Shown here: positions 17,228-27,084 of the stretch, in pieces
How the letters are laid out: each line of letters begins with the position of its first letter
Numbering within the stretch: the stretch's first letter is position 1
NCBI GenBank assembly: GCA_964406795.1
Contig: CAYOTA010000001.1
Span: 86,904 to 150,903 of the forward strand
From: JAGORM01 sp964406795
Lineage (GTDB): Bacteria; Patescibacteriota; Microgenomatia; Levybacterales; GWA1-39-11
Direction: 5' to 3'
DNA: 64,000 bases
Position numbers and translations under genes: made by a program
The notes under the pieces: model-generated
Seen by the model: the letters and a program-made list of their open reading frames with translations, nothing else
What the model was told of the DNA's origin: nothing
Database searches by the model: none

Positions 17228-19876
17228 CTATTTAGAACTTAGTTGTCCAAAACTCATATTTGGTGAGATAGACGTATGGGGCAAGATTACATATCTCCAA
17301 GGTTTTCCTCGATTAATAGTGTTAAATTTAGTCGCTGCTTCACAATACTTTTTACCTGCCTCAGCTTTTTCAAGCACTTCGGCATCATCAATGTCTCGTT
17401 CTGCCTTTATTTCAACCAGATAAATAGCGTCCTTAGTTTCTACAACAAAATCCGGTTCATATCGTTTAGAGTTTCGCTTCCAATACATCAGAAACTGTGA
17501 CATTGAAGGACGGAGCCAGCGCACAACCTCTCGATCATCTTCTAGAATGGTTGCAAAATCCTTTTCAGCTTTAGAATCAAATTTATACAGATTATGACAA
17601 GCTTTCTTAAACCCGCCAAAAACTTTAGTAGAGATCATATTTGTAGGTGTGATCGTCTCCGTAAAGTGGTGTATTTTATCAGCGGTATATTTGGAAAAAT
17701 TATGTGGTTCGATACGAGTAAACGGATAGACTACTGGTTCTTCATACGCACCAGTTTCCAGAAAGAAGTGCTGTTGTAACTGGGCATAGATGAAGTTCCC
17801 AATTTCTCGCTTGTGATATAGCACTATATTCTCCAAGTCTTCTTCACTTCGGTTGTTACCTAATTTAACAACAGCTTGTTGAACTATTTTGTGTAGCAGT
17901 TCCGATTCACGATCATAATCAATTTCCGGATAATTCACGAGTTCATTCATAACAATATTGCTCGGGATATCACGCTCCATGCCACTTTCAGTGCTTTGTA
18001 ATACCTCACTCAAATTAGTTCTTAGAGTTCGACGAATAATTTCTTCTGATACTGGTTGGTAGTTAAGTCCAGAAACATCAAGTTCAAAATCATGAAAACC
18101 TGAACGCACCTCATTACTTTGCTGAACCAGAATTCGAGGAATGGGAATGGTCTTAGAAATAAGCTCTTCAACTACCGCCTCATACTCTTTTTCAGCGGCT
18201 GCAACTATCTGATCCTTGAACAGATTTTGTTGAGGGATGCTTTCAATATGCTCGACCATCTTTTTAATAGCAAGTTTTTGTACATCACTGCTCTTTAAGT
18301 CATCAATGTTTTTAATTTGACTTCCAAGCGAGCTAACTGCGTCTACGATTAATTGCTGGGCATCAAGGGAAATTCCAGCACTTTGTCTTTCGACTTCATC
18401 TTTCAACTCGGAGACTTGATCTCGCCTTTCATTTAGAGATGATTGAACAATTGAAGACGATGTAATAACTTCTTGATTGGCGGGCAGTTCATTCGGATCA
18501 ATTTCTATGATATTTTCTTTTCGAATTATTGAGTTTGGGTCGTTAGCCGCATCCACGATTGATTGGAAACGATCATGGGCAATTATGGTAAGCTTGTCTA
18601 CTTTTTCAACACCAGTACGTGCCCCGTATGGCAATCGCAAACCTCGGCCAATAGTCTGTTCTGTTAGGATTTGAGAATTTGCAGCGCGAAGAGGAATGAT
18701 TGTATAGAGATTGGTAACATCCCAACCTTCTTTAAGCATGTTGACATGAATAACGATTTCAATTGAATTATCTGGTTTTTCTAAAGCAACTAATTTCTGT
18801 ACATTTTCTTCTTTTTCCTCACCACGCTGGTTGGAATGAATCTCAATGACCTTGCCTTTATAACGGCCTTCAAAGAATTGTTCGGATTCAATTGTTGTTC
18901 GAATCTCTTTGGCATGATCAGTGTCTTTGGCAACAACTAATACAAATGGTCGTACCAATGGTTTGTTCATATCCCTGGAGTAGATATCTAGAGCAACTTT
19001 GGTATCTTCGTGGATACGAATACCATCTTCGAGTTTGATAAGGTCGAGTTCCTTAGGGTCATTTCTGTATTGGTCAGGATTAAAGTTTCTGCGTGTTGCT
19101 ATCGCAGGTTCTTTGACAAACCCGTCTTGCAATGCTTTGGCCAAAGGATAATCGTAGACTACATTTTTGAATTTAAGACCAGTTGAATCAATTGGAGTGG
19201 CGGTTAATTCCAAACCTAAAATTGGCTTAAGTTCATTAATTGCCTTGAGTCCTGCATCAGCACGATAATGATGTGACTCGTCCATAATCAAGACGAGATC
19301 AGGCAACTCTGCAAGATAGTTAAAGTAAGATTCTCCTAGATATTCGGACAGTCGTTTAATGCGGGGCTCACGTCCTCCACGAACTTCAGAATTTATCTTG
19401 GAAATATTAAAGATGTTGATACGAACAGTCTCACCCAGCATTTGCTGGTGCTGATTGTAGGTATCTCCAGTGATGATACGTGGGCCAAATACCGCAAATT
19501 CGGATATACCTTTAAAGACATACTTTGGATTCTGTGGATTAGATAAATCGTCTATTAATTTATTATAAATAGTTAGATTGGGCGCCAACACAAAAAAATT
19601 CTTTATTCCTTTTGCTGAATAGAGGTAGGCAATAAATGCTCCCATCAAGCGGGTTTTGCCAACGCCTGTAGCTAAAGAAAAACAAACTGAAGGAAACTCA
19701 CGCTCAAAATCAGAACACGTAGGATACAACGCACGAACTTTTTCTAAATCACTTTTAACGTCATCATCACTCTTCAATTTCAAAATATCTGTTATTTTTT
19801 GCAAAATTTCTAAGCTATCCGCTTGTGGTTTACGTAGACTTAATCTATTTTTGATAGTTTGAGCTTTACTGTTCAT
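17228..19876 (-). CDS. Type III restriction enzyme subunit (Res-like helicase-nuclease)
   Basis: SF2 helicase core: FSLATGVGKTRLMGAF (I), VLAPN (Ia), LIMDESHHYRA (II, DESH), ELTATP (III), and QTIGRGLRLPYG (VI). The C-terminal nuclease has YEPDFVVETKDAIYLVEIKAE, a PD-(D/E)XK motif. ATG at 19876 is chosen because AAGGAGGT lies six bases upstream; it overlaps the methyltransferase stop by 11 nt. Acts with the Mod protein: ATP-driven communication between sites, then cleavage of unmodified DNA. It also resembles helicase subunits of other methylase-linked systems. Confidence 0.88.
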   Translation of the reverse strand: MNSKAQTIKNRLSLRKPQADSLEILQKITDILKLKSDDDVKSDLEKVRALYPTCSDFEREFPSVCFSLATGVGKTRLMGAFIAYLYSAKGIKNFFVLAPNLTIYNKLIDDLSNPQNPKYVFKGISEFAVFGPRIITGDTYNQHQQMLGETVRINIFNISKINSEVRGGREPRIKRLSEYLGESYFNYLAELPDLVLIMDESHHYRADAGLKAINELKPILGLELTATPIDSTGLKFKNVVYDYPLAKALQDGFVKEPAIATRRNFNPDQYRNDPKELDLIKLEDGIRIHEDTKVALDIYSRDMNKPLVRPFVLVVAKDTDHAKEIRTTIESEQFFEGRYKGKVIEIHSNQRGEEKEENVQKLVALEKPDNSIEIVIHVNMLKEGWDVTNLYTIIPLRAANSQILTEQTIGRGLRLPYGARTGVEKVDKLTIIAHDRFQSIVDAANDPNSIIRKENIIEIDPNELPANQEVITSSSIVQSSLNERRDQVSELKDEVERQSAGISLDAQQLIVDAVSSLGSQIKNIDDLKSSDVQKLAIKKMVEHIESIPQQNLFKDQIVAAAEKEYEAVVEELISKTIPIPRILVQQSNEVRSGFHDFELDVSGLNYQPVSEEIIRRTLRTNLSEVLQSTESGMERDIPSNIVMNELVNYPEIDYDRESELLHKIVQQAVVKLGNNRSEEDLENIVLYHKREIGNFIYAQLQQHFFLETGAYEEPVVYPFTRIEPHNFSKYTADKIHHFTETITPTNMISTKVFGGFKKACHNLYKFDSKAEKDFATILEDDREVVRWLRPSMSQFLMYWKRNSKRYEPDFVVETKDAIYLVEIKAERDIDDAEVLEKAEAGKKYCEAATKFNTINRGKPWRYVILPHTSISPNMSFGQLSSK

Positions 19877-21464
19877 CTTGTACCTCCTTAGATTCTTCCG
19901 CCTCATTCCTAGTCGCTTTGATGATATTCAAATCGTAATTATCTTTACCAAATTCGCACTTCCCAAGAATCATCTGAGGAATTTTCTTAATAGTTATATT
20001 TGAAAAATAATTTTCGCTCTCTGGAGCAAACGATTTGGCGCAGATTAATAAACTTTCATTTTCGGTCATTTGTGCATGAATAGCATCGAGCTGTTCTACT
20101 GTCACGAAGCCAGTTGTAACAAAAATATAGTCCGTTTCGGTAGATTTACCCTGCTTCCAATATGCTGCCTCGTCAGGAGAATATTTAAAACCTTCATGTT
20201 TACACATAGCTGCGGACAACATATTTGCATTATATTTCTCATCAATCACAAAGTTTCCAAAACTGTCCTTGCGCAAGAGGGAAGGAGCTAAATTATAAAA
20301 CTTAAATCCACCTCCACCTTTCCAACCAAGAGCTTCTGATAATGGTAACCCATCCTTACCGTCAACCACCTTCTTCAGCCTAGGTAAGCAGTGTGTTGTC
20401 GCGTGTTCGCCCAGTTCGACCCCAATCCATTTACGACCCATTTTGTGAGCGACTGACGCGGTAGTACCTGATCCTAGGAAACTGTCGAGTACCCAGTCTC
20501 CAGGCTTTGAAGCTATATCAAATATTCTCTTTATGAGTCTTTCAGGTTTAGGTGTTGAAAAAGGATCATCAGCAAATAACTTTTTAATCTCTTGTTTAGC
20601 CTCCTGATTGTCACCAACTTCAGTTCGAAACCAAATTGTAATAGGGACAAGACCATCCTGCACCTCCGTAAGAAAACGCTTATAGCGAGGAACATTGTTA
20701 CCATTACTGCCGAAGTATATTCGATTATCGTTAATCAACTCTTCAAATCTGATTTTAGAAAATCTCCAGCTTGTACCTGCTGGAGGCATTAAGACTCTGC
20801 CTGATGGTGTGGTCAAAGGGTAAATATCCTTAGGATTTGGTGTTTTGGCATGACAAGGCCCTGATGCCCAGACTCCTCTTGGGTCGTTATCAATATTTGT
20901 ATATCCTTTAGAATCATCACCATTGCGAGGCAACAAATTTCTTTGCCAAAGTAATTTATTCTTTGCGTAACAGAGTATAAAATCGTGATTGTCAGATAGC
21001 CATCTTGCATCATTACTTCTCGTGTGTTTCTTTTCCCAAATAATTGTAGCTACAAAATTATTTCTACCAAAAACTTCGTCGCATAATACTTTTAAATAAT
21101 GAGACTCTGTATCATCTACAGAAATCCATAAACTGCCCTGATCTTTATCTAAAAGATTTTTTAATATTTCTAATCTTGGGCGTACTAAATTTAACCAAAT
21201 CGAATGTTCAAGGTTGTCGTCATAGTGCGTAAATGCACTTCCAGTATTATAAGGAGGGTCAATATAAATACATTTTATTTTGCCTGTAAAATCTTGTTCT
21301 AAAGCCTTTAACGCAAGAAGGTTGTCACCGTAAATAAGCATATTTTCGGAGTTGTGGTCGCCATAAGACTTTTCAGAATCTTCAATCAAGATTCTCGGCT
21401 CAAGCTTGAGTTCTTCATCTTTGCCGATCCATGTTAATTCCAGTTTTTGTTTTTTATTTGTCAT
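19866..21464 (-). CDS. Type III DNA methyltransferase (Mod-like)
   Basis: Beta-class adenine or N4-cytosine methyltransferase: motif IV IYIDPPYNTGS comes before motif I DSFLGSGTTASVAHKMGRKW. A typical Mod start is present (LTWIGKDE ... NMLIYGDNLLALKAL). Shares its operon with the Res-like gene downstream and the SNF2 helicase upstream (4-nt gap). The target-recognition region lies between motif IV and motif I and cannot be assigned a sequence specificity. Confidence 0.9.
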   Translation of the reverse strand: MTNKKQKLELTWIGKDEELKLEPRILIEDSEKSYGDHNSENMLIYGDNLLALKALEQDFTGKIKCIYIDPPYNTGSAFTHYDDNLEHSIWLNLVRPRLEILKNLLDKDQGSLWISVDDTESHYLKVLCDEVFGRNNFVATIIWEKKHTRSNDARWLSDNHDFILCYAKNKLLWQRNLLPRNGDDSKGYTNIDNDPRGVWASGPCHAKTPNPKDIYPLTTPSGRVLMPPAGTSWRFSKIRFEELINDNRIYFGSNGNNVPRYKRFLTEVQDGLVPITIWFRTEVGDNQEAKQEIKKLFADDPFSTPKPERLIKRIFDIASKPGDWVLDSFLGSGTTASVAHKMGRKWIGVELGEHATTHCLPRLKKVVDGKDGLPLSEALGWKGGGGFKFYNLAPSLLRKDSFGNFVIDEKYNANMLSAAMCKHEGFKYSPDEAAYWKQGKSTETDYIFVTTGFVTVEQLDAIHAQMTENESLLICAKSFAPESENYFSNITIKKIPQMILGKCEFGKDNYDLNIIKATRNEAEESKEVQDEQ

Positions 21465-21468
21465 AGTT

Positions 21469-24400
21469 TTAGATTATCTTCCATCGAATGGTAAATAATG
21501 GCTCAAGTTTTGAGTGCTGAGCCAATCGGGCTTCAACTGATTCAAGCAACTTTTCCTTCTTTAATTCTACCTCGTCTTGGGTCTCAAACAAACGCCTTCT
21601 CATCTCATTTCGTTTCTTCTCCCAATCTTTAATTTCTCTTTGGGCTTTCAATTTTTCATCTAAATTAATGATCTTTTTAGCATTTGTTTTTGCCGTTTTA
21701 ATGTCAATATCAAACTTCCTTAAATCTAGCTCTATCGCTTTCTTTACATCTTCTGCCCAATTATCTAGTTTATCTACCTCGTGATCAAAGAAACTCCCGT
21801 TACGCTCGGCGATAACGGTGGAAACAGTCTTAACATACGTATTTTCAAGTTCATCAAGTTTGGTTTTTTTATCACTTGGAACATTCAATGGAGTAGTGGA
21901 CTCTGCTGATAACTGAAATATTTTCTTGATAATTTCAGGTTCTATTACATCACCAGAGTCGGTAATTGCAGAGAGAATAATATTATCTTCTGCTTCAAAT
22001 GATTCCACGGTAAAGTTTGAGATCTTCAATACTCCACTTTTTCCTACAAACCGTTTTAGTACAGATATTATGGTTTGATTGTCGGAATAATTAAAGACAA
22101 TTTCTGTTTCTTCAGCCTGTTTTGATTTAATGTCAGACAAAATACGCTGGGCAAGGGAATGTCCTGGGCGGTAAATGTGAGCATCTTCAATATTCTTACC
22201 TATTTTATAAGGGCCAGAATCAATTTCTTCGTTTGGAAATGGGTTCTTTTTTAACATGAATGAATATTCTTGTTCAGAAAATTCAGCATTATCGCCAAGA
22301 TAAAATCTTGTGGTATCCCAAAGCCAACGGTTATACATGTCAAGATACATCGTAGTTTCTTTAAGATTTAATTTAAGTTTTTCGTGTACCTCAGCGTCAA
22401 AGTTCTCCAAAAGTGTTTGTCTAGTCTCGGAAAGATTATTTTTGATACTCACATCCATTTCCTCCTGAAGTTTATCGAACGCAGTATTAATCTCGTCTGT
22501 GGTACGACAATCTTGATAGATTGCTGCAATACGCTTTTCAAAGTCCACTCCAGACTCGATATTACCCAAAACTTCGTCACTAGCTCCGAAAACACCTTTA
22601 AACAATTTGAACTTTTGATCTAAAAGGTCATATACGCGACTATCAGCTGCGTTTTTTCGATTCACAAAATTAATTACAACCACATCATGCTTCTGTCCGT
22701 ATCGATGACATCTGCCAATGCGCTGTTCGATACGCTGTGGATTCCACGGCAAATCGTAGTTAATAACTAAGGAACAAAACTGTAAGTTAACACCCTCCGC
22801 TGCTGCCTCGGTGGCGATCATAATATCTGCTTCATCATGGAAGTAGTCGATAAGGGCAGAACGCATGTCCGCAGTTTTTGACCCAGTAAGTTTATCGGAG
22901 TCTTTATTTTTTTCAACCCAATTTTTATAAATTTCTTTTGATTTAGGATCGTTGTTCGAACCGTTAAAGAGGACGATTTTATCCTGATAGCCATTATCCG
23001 GCAAAAGAGTCTCTGATAAATATTTTTGTGTAATCGTGGATTCAGTAAAAATAATCGCTTTTTGTTTTGCGCCAAGCTCTTTCGTCATCTCAAAACCTTT
23101 TTTAAGTGCTATCAGAAGCGCGTCCCCTTTAGAGTTAGTGAAAATAGCTTTTGCGAGATCTCTAAATCTTTCCAAATCGATCTTTTCCTGTTCCATTAGT
23201 GGAATATCGTCCTGGGTGTATACCTTAGGTTTTTTACCTTTTTCTGTATCACCATCGTCACCTTCTTCATCATCAATCCATTCATCAGATATTTCATCCA
23301 ATCCCTCAAAATTTTGGGCAATCTCGGTTGTATCAAACTCAACAGGTACAGTTGCCAATGTCTTCTTCGTTTCATCAATCAGTAATCCTAGTTTTGCTAC
23401 GAGATTATTAAGGGTACTTGCTATGGCAAAGGAAGACGAAGCAAGTAACTTTCTTAAAATAAGTGTCATGAGCTGTCGCTGGCTCGAAGGAAGGGCAAAC
23501 AATGTCGGCCGTTGTAAATATTCAGACATACTGTCATACAGCTCAATCTCTTGTTTCGTAGGGATGTAGTCCTGAGTAATTGGTTTACGTTCAGTGTATT
23601 TAATATATTCCAATACCTGACGTCTTAATGTCCGAATACAGACCGACTTTAGACGACTTCGTAAATCAGTAAAAAGAAGTTGTTTTGGATCGACCATTTG
23701 CTCATCTTCTGCCAGTCCATTTTCTCTTATAACAATACCTTTACCCGTGTCACCCTCTTTTGCCCACTGGATACCACTTATATGTGTAGGAATTTCCTGC
23801 TCTCTAGGTGCATGCGAGTAATTTGCTTTGAAACTTTTTAAATCACCAAATACGTGATCATCGATAATGCTTACGAGACCATATAGTTCAAGTAATGAAT
23901 TTTGTAACGGTGTTGCTGTGAGCAGAATCTTGGGCACATCAGACAAAGAGCTTTTTATTTCTCGAGCTATCTTGTTACTTGTCTTGTAAACATTACGTAG
24001 TCGATGCGCTTCATCGATTACTGCTAAATCCCATTTAGTTTGTTTTACGTATGGAGCTTTTCCTCTAGCAAAATGATATGAGCAAATAATTATCTTATCT
24101 TCCTGATCAAAAGGGTTGAGATTTCCGTCTTTAATAGATTGATTAAATGATTTGGCTTCCAATATCACCGAGGGCAAAAAGAACTTTTCTTGTAATTCCA
24201 TGTTCCATTGCTTGCGAAGCGCAGCGGGAACAATCAAGAGAATCTTTCTTTTTCGCTCTGCCCATTTTTGAGATAAAACAAGACCAGCCTCGATTGTCTT
24301 TCCTAGTCCAACTTCATCGGCCAAGATTGCACCCATCGATAAAGGGGATTTAAATGCAAATAATGCGGCTTCAATTTGGTGTGGATTAAGGTCAACCTGC

Positions 24401-24504
24401 GCATTAGAAAGAGTGGAAGATAATTTTTCAAGGCTATCTGAAGAACATCGCTTAGTTAACTCGTAAGCAAAGTATTTTGCATGATATGGCGTAATTTTTA
24501 ACAT
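21469..24504 (-). CDS. SNF2-family helicase of a restriction-type operon
   Basis: Helicase motifs: ILADEVGLGKTIEAGLVL (I), VIDEAHRLRN (II), LLTATPLQN (III), and QRIGRCHRYGQKHDVVVINF (VI), the HepA/RapA-like SNF2 class. An acidic insert (WIDDEEGDDGD) sits between the lobes and a long coiled coil ends the protein. SNF2 proteins linked to methylases occur in DISARM (DrmD) and in unnamed Mod/Res loci. drmA and drmB are absent here, so the locus is not DISARM. Probably remodels or translocates on DNA to support discrimination of foreign DNA (inference). Confidence 0.87.
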   Translation of the reverse strand: MLKITPYHAKYFAYELTKRCSSDSLEKLSSTLSNAQVDLNPHQIEAALFAFKSPLSMGAILADEVGLGKTIEAGLVLSQKWAERKRKILLIVPAALRKQWNMELQEKFFLPSVILEAKSFNQSIKDGNLNPFDQEDKIIICSYHFARGKAPYVKQTKWDLAVIDEAHRLRNVYKTSNKIAREIKSSLSDVPKILLTATPLQNSLLELYGLVSIIDDHVFGDLKSFKANYSHAPREQEIPTHISGIQWAKEGDTGKGIVIRENGLAEDEQMVDPKQLLFTDLRSRLKSVCIRTLRRQVLEYIKYTERKPITQDYIPTKQEIELYDSMSEYLQRPTLFALPSSQRQLMTLILRKLLASSSFAIASTLNNLVAKLGLLIDETKKTLATVPVEFDTTEIAQNFEGLDEISDEWIDDEEGDDGDTEKGKKPKVYTQDDIPLMEQEKIDLERFRDLAKAIFTNSKGDALLIALKKGFEMTKELGAKQKAIIFTESTITQKYLSETLLPDNGYQDKIVLFNGSNNDPKSKEIYKNWVEKNKDSDKLTGSKTADMRSALIDYFHDEADIMIATEAAAEGVNLQFCSLVINYDLPWNPQRIEQRIGRCHRYGQKHDVVVINFVNRKNAADSRVYDLLDQKFKLFKGVFGASDEVLGNIESGVDFEKRIAAIYQDCRTTDEINTAFDKLQEEMDVSIKNNLSETRQTLLENFDAEVHEKLKLNLKETTMYLDMYNRWLWDTTRFYLGDNAEFSEQEYSFMLKKNPFPNEEIDSGPYKIGKNIEDAHIYRPGHSLAQRILSDIKSKQAEETEIVFNYSDNQTIISVLKRFVGKSGVLKISNFTVESFEAEDNIILSAITDSGDVIEPEIIKKIFQLSAESTTPLNVPSDKKTKLDELENTYVKTVSTVIAERNGSFFDHEVDKLDNWAEDVKKAIELDLRKFDIDIKTAKTNAKKIINLDEKLKAQREIKDWEKKRNEMRRRLFETQDEVELKKEKLLESVEARLAQHSKLEPLFTIRWKII

Positions 24505-24505
24505 A

Positions 24506-24676
24506 TTAATTCTTTTTACTTATGAATTTTTCTAAATCGGCTTTTCTATATCGCCTAGTTCGTTTTTCTCCAATTCGAATAGCTATGAGAATGCCCTTTT
24601 TGTCCCATATACGCAAAGTATTTACATGAACCTTTAAGATTTGTGCCGCTTCTTTGAGAGTTAATAGTTCTTCCAT
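24506..24676 (-). CDS. Excisionase-like (MerR-type) HTH protein, first gene of defence operon
   Basis: A 56-residue protein: LTLKEAAQILKVHVNTLRIW, then DKKGILIAIRIGEKRTRRYRK. This is the winged helix of the MerR/excisionase family. It ends one base before the SNF2 gene, and a strong promoter lies 28 nt upstream. The 60-residue protein at 29768-29950, directly before the Avs4-like gene, is a close relative (LLKVHANTLRQWDKKGIL). Likely an autoregulator of the operon it leads. Confidence 0.85.
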   Translation of the reverse strand: MEELLTLKEAAQILKVHVNTLRIWDKKGILIAIRIGEKRTRRYRKADLEKFISKKN

Positions 24677-24704
24677 ATTGATTTACCTACCAATTGATAA
24701 CAAT

Positions 24705-24733
24705 ATTATATAGAGTTAGCTAGGCTTTTTCAA
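24705..24733 (-). promoter_or_regulatory. Promoter of the seven-gene defence operon
   Basis: Minus strand TTGAAA (24733-24728), 17-nt spacer, TATAAT (24710-24705). This sits 28 nt before the HTH start codon and would transcribe leftward through HTH, SNF2, Mod, Res, UvrD-like, nuclease and protease genes. Confidence 0.7.
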
Positions 24734-24795
24734 CCATTTTTATACGAAAAAACACCTCAAAAAGGCCGAAGTCTATGTAGTATAGGAGGAATTCC

Positions 24796-25008
24796 TTAAA
24801 CGAAGTCACTCATGGAAGATTTGAGGGCTTTTGCTACTTTTTGGAGTACTTCAAGAGAAGGAGCATGTCTACCTTGTTCAATATATCCCATATAGGCTCG
24901 ACTGATGCCTGCTCTTTCAGCTGCTTCCTCCTGGGTAATCCCAATTTGTTTCCTTCGCTTCTGGATTTTCTTCCCTATCGCTTTTGGAAGCGTTGCGTTT
25001 TTCCTCAT
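24796..25008 (-). CDS. Xre-family HTH regulator (element A)
   Basis: A 70-residue cro/C1-type HTH: IGKKIQKRRKQIGITQEEAA, ISRAYMGYIEQGRHAPSLEV. It is divergent from the SHOCT gene, and repeated CTTAG/CTAAG half-sites lie between them, so it is the best candidate to bind the shared operator. The second element has a similar Xre gene at 60305-60529 in the equivalent place next to its terminase. Confidence 0.85.
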   Translation of the reverse strand: MRKNATLPKAIGKKIQKRRKQIGITQEEAAERAGISRAYMGYIEQGRHAPSLEVLQKVAKALKSSMSDFV

Positions 25009-25044
25009 GTATATATTGTCTAAAACACTCGATCATTACTCCAC

Positions 25045-25106
25045 TTAGCTACACTAAGAGTTTAGCCTTGAATACGGGGGTTTTTTATGCTAAGGTTGAC
25101 TAAGCA
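25045..25106 (+). promoter_or_regulatory. Operator region between Xre and SHOCT genes
   Basis: An inverted pair CTTAG-N5-CTAAG lies at ~25045-25059, and TGCTAAGGTTGACTAAGCA lies at 25088-25106. The latter is the same site as at 12824-12842. It ends 27 nt before the SHOCT start codon and would overlap the early transcribed region. Confidence 0.5.
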
Positions 25107-25133
25107 ACTAACTTATGACAGGAGGTGAACAAA

Positions 25134-25535
25134 ATGGGATTATTTGGAAATAAACAACAAACTGGAGAAAAACCGTTGTATGAAACAAGTTATGCCGGGT
25201 TTTGGATTAAAGTTTTTCCTAATAGGATTGAGTTTAAAGCCGGAGTTGGTTCACAAAGTATTCCAATAAACCAGATAGCGAGTGTTCAACTACCTATGAT
25301 GGGCATATGGAAAATCACTTTAGAAACAACTGGAGGAAAGAAGTACGCCGTACCAACTTCCAAAAAGAAAGAAGTTCAAAAGGCTATTTATGAGGCACAA
25401 TCACAATTTTCTGGGAACGGAAGAGCTACTGAAGATGTGACTGGCGAAATTGTAAAGCTAAACGATTTAAAGGAAAAGGGAATTTTATCTCAAGAAGAAT
25501 TTGATAAAAAGAAAAAACAACTTCTTGGAATTTAA
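25134..25535 (+). CDS. PH-like/SHOCT domain small protein
   Basis: Starts MGLFGNKQQ; ATG at 25134 is preferred over the GTG at 25125 because AGGAGGTG sits six bases upstream. The middle part (FWIKVFPNRIEFKAG ... TTGGKKYAV) is beta-rich and PH-like. The C-terminus is a SHOCT motif (LNDLKEKGILSQEEFDKKKK). Such proteins are common in mobile elements but have no assigned job. It ends one base before the convergent TerL gene. Confidence 0.75.
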   Translation: MGLFGNKQQTGEKPLYETSYAGFWIKVFPNRIEFKAGVGSQSIPINQIASVQLPMMGIWKITLETTGGKKYAVPTSKKKEVQKAIYEAQSQFSGNGRATEDVTGEIVKLNDLKEKGILSQEEFDKKKKQLLGI

Positions 25536-25536
25536 T

Positions 25537-27084
25537 TTAAAACTTCATATCCAGTGTGATTGGTTCAATATCAAATCCTAAATCATTCATGTGTTGCAAA
25601 GACCAAGTTAATCCAGGGTGAGGATCAGGTTCTGGTGTAGATACTTCGCCCGGTTTACGCCTGCTTGATGGACGATCTGAATCTATGACTTTTGACATAA
25701 GTAATGTAAAAGCATCAGCCAAATCATCATATTTTTCCACACCAAAATTTACTAATTGACCTATTAATACTTCTGCACCTGTTCTTGGAAAGAATACTTT
25801 CCCTTGTTGGATAAGGGGAGAAACCAAGGATAGTCTTGACCTTTTATCCATATTTGGAATTCTCACTTCTTCAGCAAGTACGTGTTCTACTGTCAGTTGT
25901 TGCGCTGCGGCACTTTGGTAACCGACACTTTCTATGTAGGCCACAGGATACGGTCTATAACCTACTTTAAGTTGCTCCGTTAAGGTTTTTATTGCCTGAA
26001 TTGTTTGTGGAAAATCTAATTTCTTGTTTAAGATATATGGCAAAATGTAGACTTGAAGATTGTCGCCGTAACCCACTACATACGCTGGAACTAAGGCCGT
26101 GAAGTTTGCCCATTCCAAAAGTGAAATAGCTAAGTCAACGCCAATCGCTACAAGCCTGGCTGGATAACGATCAGTACTAGGAAGAATATCGTAATATTTT
26201 ATCCAAGAGCCTTTTACAATTCGGTCTTCGTCAGCAATAATTTTTAACAAGAACTCCCTGTACCAAGCTGATTCATCAGAAATCTCTTTCCTTTTAGCTT
26301 CAATGTGTGCCATCGTTGGAAATTTGCCAGGCCAAGCAATATTTCCGTTATCGTCTAACAATGGAAATTCTTTATAAATACCGCCTGCCCCTCCTGATTG
26401 GATATTTTGCTTAATTCGCATCATCAGCGAATCCTCATGCAAGAGGTTACCTACTGTAATTATTCTGGTGCCACTATCTCCAATTGGCTTTATCTCACCA
26501 GAAAACCAGTTCCAGAGATTATCTCTGCTTTCTCTGGTCTTAACTGATTCCAGATCTTCAACATCGTCGATGATAATAAGATCAGGTCGGTATTGTCGAT
26601 GTCTGAGTCCTCTGATTCTTTCACTTTGAGATATGGCTGAAATTCTGGCGTCGTGGTGCGGGATTACGAGTGAATTGGATCGCCATTCGTCAGCTACTTC
26701 TGAAAATGGTCCAAAATCTCGTATCAATAACTCATTTGATGTAAGTTCTTGTTTTATGTTTGTAAGGATTTGTTTTGCCAATCCCTGGGTCAGGCTCACG
26801 AGCAGGGTATATTTCTTGCTTGGCTTACCAACCATTGCCCAGATAGGTAGTGCAAGAGTTGCTATTGTTGATTTAGCCGAACCACGAAAAGCAGTAATGG
26901 AAATCTTTTCTAATTCTTCGTTTTGTATGAGATTAAAAATTTCCTTTTGAAAATCAGCAGTCGGACAAGTAATGTAGTGAGGAAAATAAGTGACAAAAAA
27001 CCAATAAAAGTTCTCCTGCGTTAATGCTCTTCGAAAATCAGGATTATCCTGAATTTGTTTTATGATTTGTTGTTGATCATTCAT
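25537..27084 (-). CDS. Phage terminase large subunit-like protein, copy A
   Basis: ATPase: AFRGSAKSTIATLALPIW (Walker A with Ala where Gly is usual) and DLIIIDDVEDLES (Walker B). RNase H-like nuclease: AIGVDLAIS (first Asp), YIESVGYQ, and the final acidic motif YDDLADAFTLL. 515 aa is normal for TerL. Copy B at 60526-62043 matches along the whole length. No portal, capsid or tail genes are nearby. It could package DNA of the element into a helper phage, or be reused in another DNA process (inference). Confidence 0.9.
   Translation of the reverse strand: MNDQQQIIKQIQDNPDFRRALTQENFYWFFVTYFPHYITCPTADFQKEIFNLIQNEELEKISITAFRGSAKSTIATLALPIWAMVGKPSKKYTLLVSLTQGLAKQILTNIKQELTSNELLIRDFGPFSEVADEWRSNSLVIPHHDARISAISQSERIRGLRHRQYRPDLIIIDDVEDLESVKTRESRDNLWNWFSGEIKPIGDSGTRIITVGNLLHEDSLMMRIKQNIQSGGAGGIYKEFPLLDDNGNIAWPGKFPTMAHIEAKRKEISDESAWYREFLLKIIADEDRIVKGSWIKYYDILPSTDRYPARLVAIGVDLAISLLEWANFTALVPAYVVGYGDNLQVYILPYILNKKLDFPQTIQAIKTLTEQLKVGYRPYPVAYIESVGYQSAAAQQLTVEHVLAEEVRIPNMDKRSRLSLVSPLIQQGKVFFPRTGAEVLIGQLVNFGVEKYDDLADAFTLLMSKVIDSDRPSSRRKPGEVSTPEPDPHPGLTWSLQHMNDLGFDIEPITLDMKF

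Noticed and set aside
13125..24676. DISARM or BREX system
   Set aside because: SNF2 helicase and methyltransferase are present, but drmA, drmB, pglZ, brxC and brxL homologues are not.
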